Source: Pseudomonas sp.
GTDB lineage: Bacteria > Pseudomonadota > Gammaproteobacteria > Pseudomonadales > Pseudomonadaceae
Direction of reading: 5' to 3'
DNA: 5,181 bases
Assembly (NCBI GenBank): GCA_003527165.1
Contig: DPSI01000271.1
Coordinates: 1-5,181, forward strand
The first letter of the stretch is position 1, and every line of letters starts with the position of its first letter. Made by a program: the position numbers and the translations under genes. Below the pieces are notes generated by a model. It did not search any database. It was given only the letters and a program-made list of their open reading frames with translations, and was not told where the DNA came from. This document shows positions 4,629 to 5,181 of this stretch, one piece after another.

Positions 4629-5181
4629 GCGGGCGCTCCGAGGGGTTGGAATTCAGCATTTGCGTGCGGCGACGGTACGACCGGTGCATCGGGAAACAAC
4701 GCCAGGCGCAGGCCATGCAAGGCCTGACAGGCCTCGCGTGTAACCCGGTCGGGCAGCGGCAGTAGCTGCTGCAGGCAGTCGTCCAGCAGCAGGCGCAGGC
4801 TGTTCGGTGCAGGCGCTGGGTGACGGGTTTTTGCGCAGCGCTGGAAATAGTCGTGCGCGGCGAGCAGGGTCGGCTGAAGCTGCTGCTGGATCGCTGCGGG
4901 CAGTTGCAGTTGTTTGAGTTCCAGCAGGCGGAAGCAGATCCGCAATTCGCGGGTGGCGTCATGCAGCGCCAGACCATAGTCACTCAGCTGGCCAAGACGC
5001 GGCAGCAGTTGTGCGGTGCGATCGATGACTTCTGAGGCGACGCTGTCGTAATCCTGCTTCTGCTTTGCCAGTGTTAGGCGCGACAGGCTGAGCCAACCGC
5101 TACGCGCAAGGCGTCGCGCCGCCCATTGCGTGCCGAACGGTCTGGTCAGGCGCGCCCAAATCAGCGCCAAAACGACGCCCA
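4625..5181 (-). CDS. FUSC-family inner-membrane transporter, C-terminal part (AaeB/fusaric acid resistance-like; 5' partial)
   Basis: Only the last 184 residues are visible; the gene runs off the right edge. The visible part starts with the end of a membrane helix (GVVLALIWARLTRPFG) and continues as the soluble C-terminal cytoplasmic domain. That domain is largely helical, with QKQDYDSVASEVIDRTAQLLPRL and then YGLALHDATRELRICFRLLELKQLQLP. Both stretches resemble the second cytoplasmic domain of AaeB-type FUSC proteins. In characterised relatives this subunit drives export of aromatic carboxylic acids such as p-hydroxybenzoate, or confers fusaric acid resistance. The N-terminal membrane domain is out of view. 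The TTG at 5168-5170 is internal. The stop overlaps the DUF1656 start by 4 bp. As the first visible gene of the operon, its upstream promoter and any earlier genes cannot be judged. Assignment rests mainly on the neighbours plus this C-terminal pattern. Confidence 0.85.
   Translation of the reverse strand, partial: GVVLALIWARLTRPFGTQWAARRLARSGWLSLSRLTLAKQKQDYDSVASEVIDRTAQLLPRLGQLSDYGLALHDATRELRICFRLLELKQLQLPAAIQQQLQPTLLAAHDYFQRCAKTRHPAPAPNSLRLLLDDCLQQLLPLPDRVTREACQALHGLRLALFPDAPVVPSPHANAEFQPLGAPA

Noticed and set aside
4423..4983. Upstream in-frame extension of the HlyD adaptor
   Set aside because: It overlaps the DUF1656 and FUSC genes in another frame and lacks adaptor similarity. The GTG overlapping the DUF1656 stop starts the normal membrane anchor.

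Overview
The window reads as a chromosomal segment from a Pseudomonas-type gammaproteobacterium. Three things support this: moderately high GC; a ligase D whose polymerase module lies at the C-terminus, as in pseudomonads; and a small DUF2790 secreted protein, a family seen almost only in Pseudomonas and its close relatives. The species cannot be fixed from the sequence alone.

Layout, left to right. Positions 1-439 (+) hold the last 145 codons of ligD, cut by the left edge. Converging on it after 23 bp is a small gene (463-699, -) for a 78-residue exported DUF2790 protein. Upstream of that gene is a 244-bp leader (700-943) with a perfect 15-bp palindrome, a short direct repeat and a good intrinsic-terminator structure. 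Next is a complete LysR-type regulator (944-1879, -). A 189-bp spacer (1880-2068) follows, with three consecutive inverted repeats; the last one met by minus-strand transcription is a convincing Rho-independent terminator.

The right-hand 3.1 kb is a tightly packed minus-strand operon. Read in the direction of transcription it encodes the C-terminus of a FUSC-family (AaeB/fusaric-acid-resistance-like) inner-membrane transporter (cut by the right edge), a 69-residue DUF1656 (AaeX-like) membrane protein, a 300-residue HlyD-type periplasmic adaptor (AaeA-like) and a 484-residue NodT-type outer-membrane factor lipoprotein. All three junctions are 3-4 bp stop/start overlaps, so translational coupling is likely. 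Together they would form an export pump for aromatic acids or related organic anions, reaching from the inner membrane to outside the cell. Unlike enterobacterial aaeXAB, this operon carries its own outer-membrane channel. The LysR gene downstream is the obvious candidate regulator, but it lies behind a terminator and points the same way instead of being divergent.

I see no mobile element, CRISPR array, tRNA or rRNA, and no clearly new multi-gene system. The least explained parts are the two non-coding spacers. The leader before the DUF2790 gene has a terminator-like hairpin 54 nt upstream of the start codon, which suggests attenuation, a small RNA, or simply the end of the LysR transcript. 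The LysR upstream region has an 18-bp perfect palindrome.
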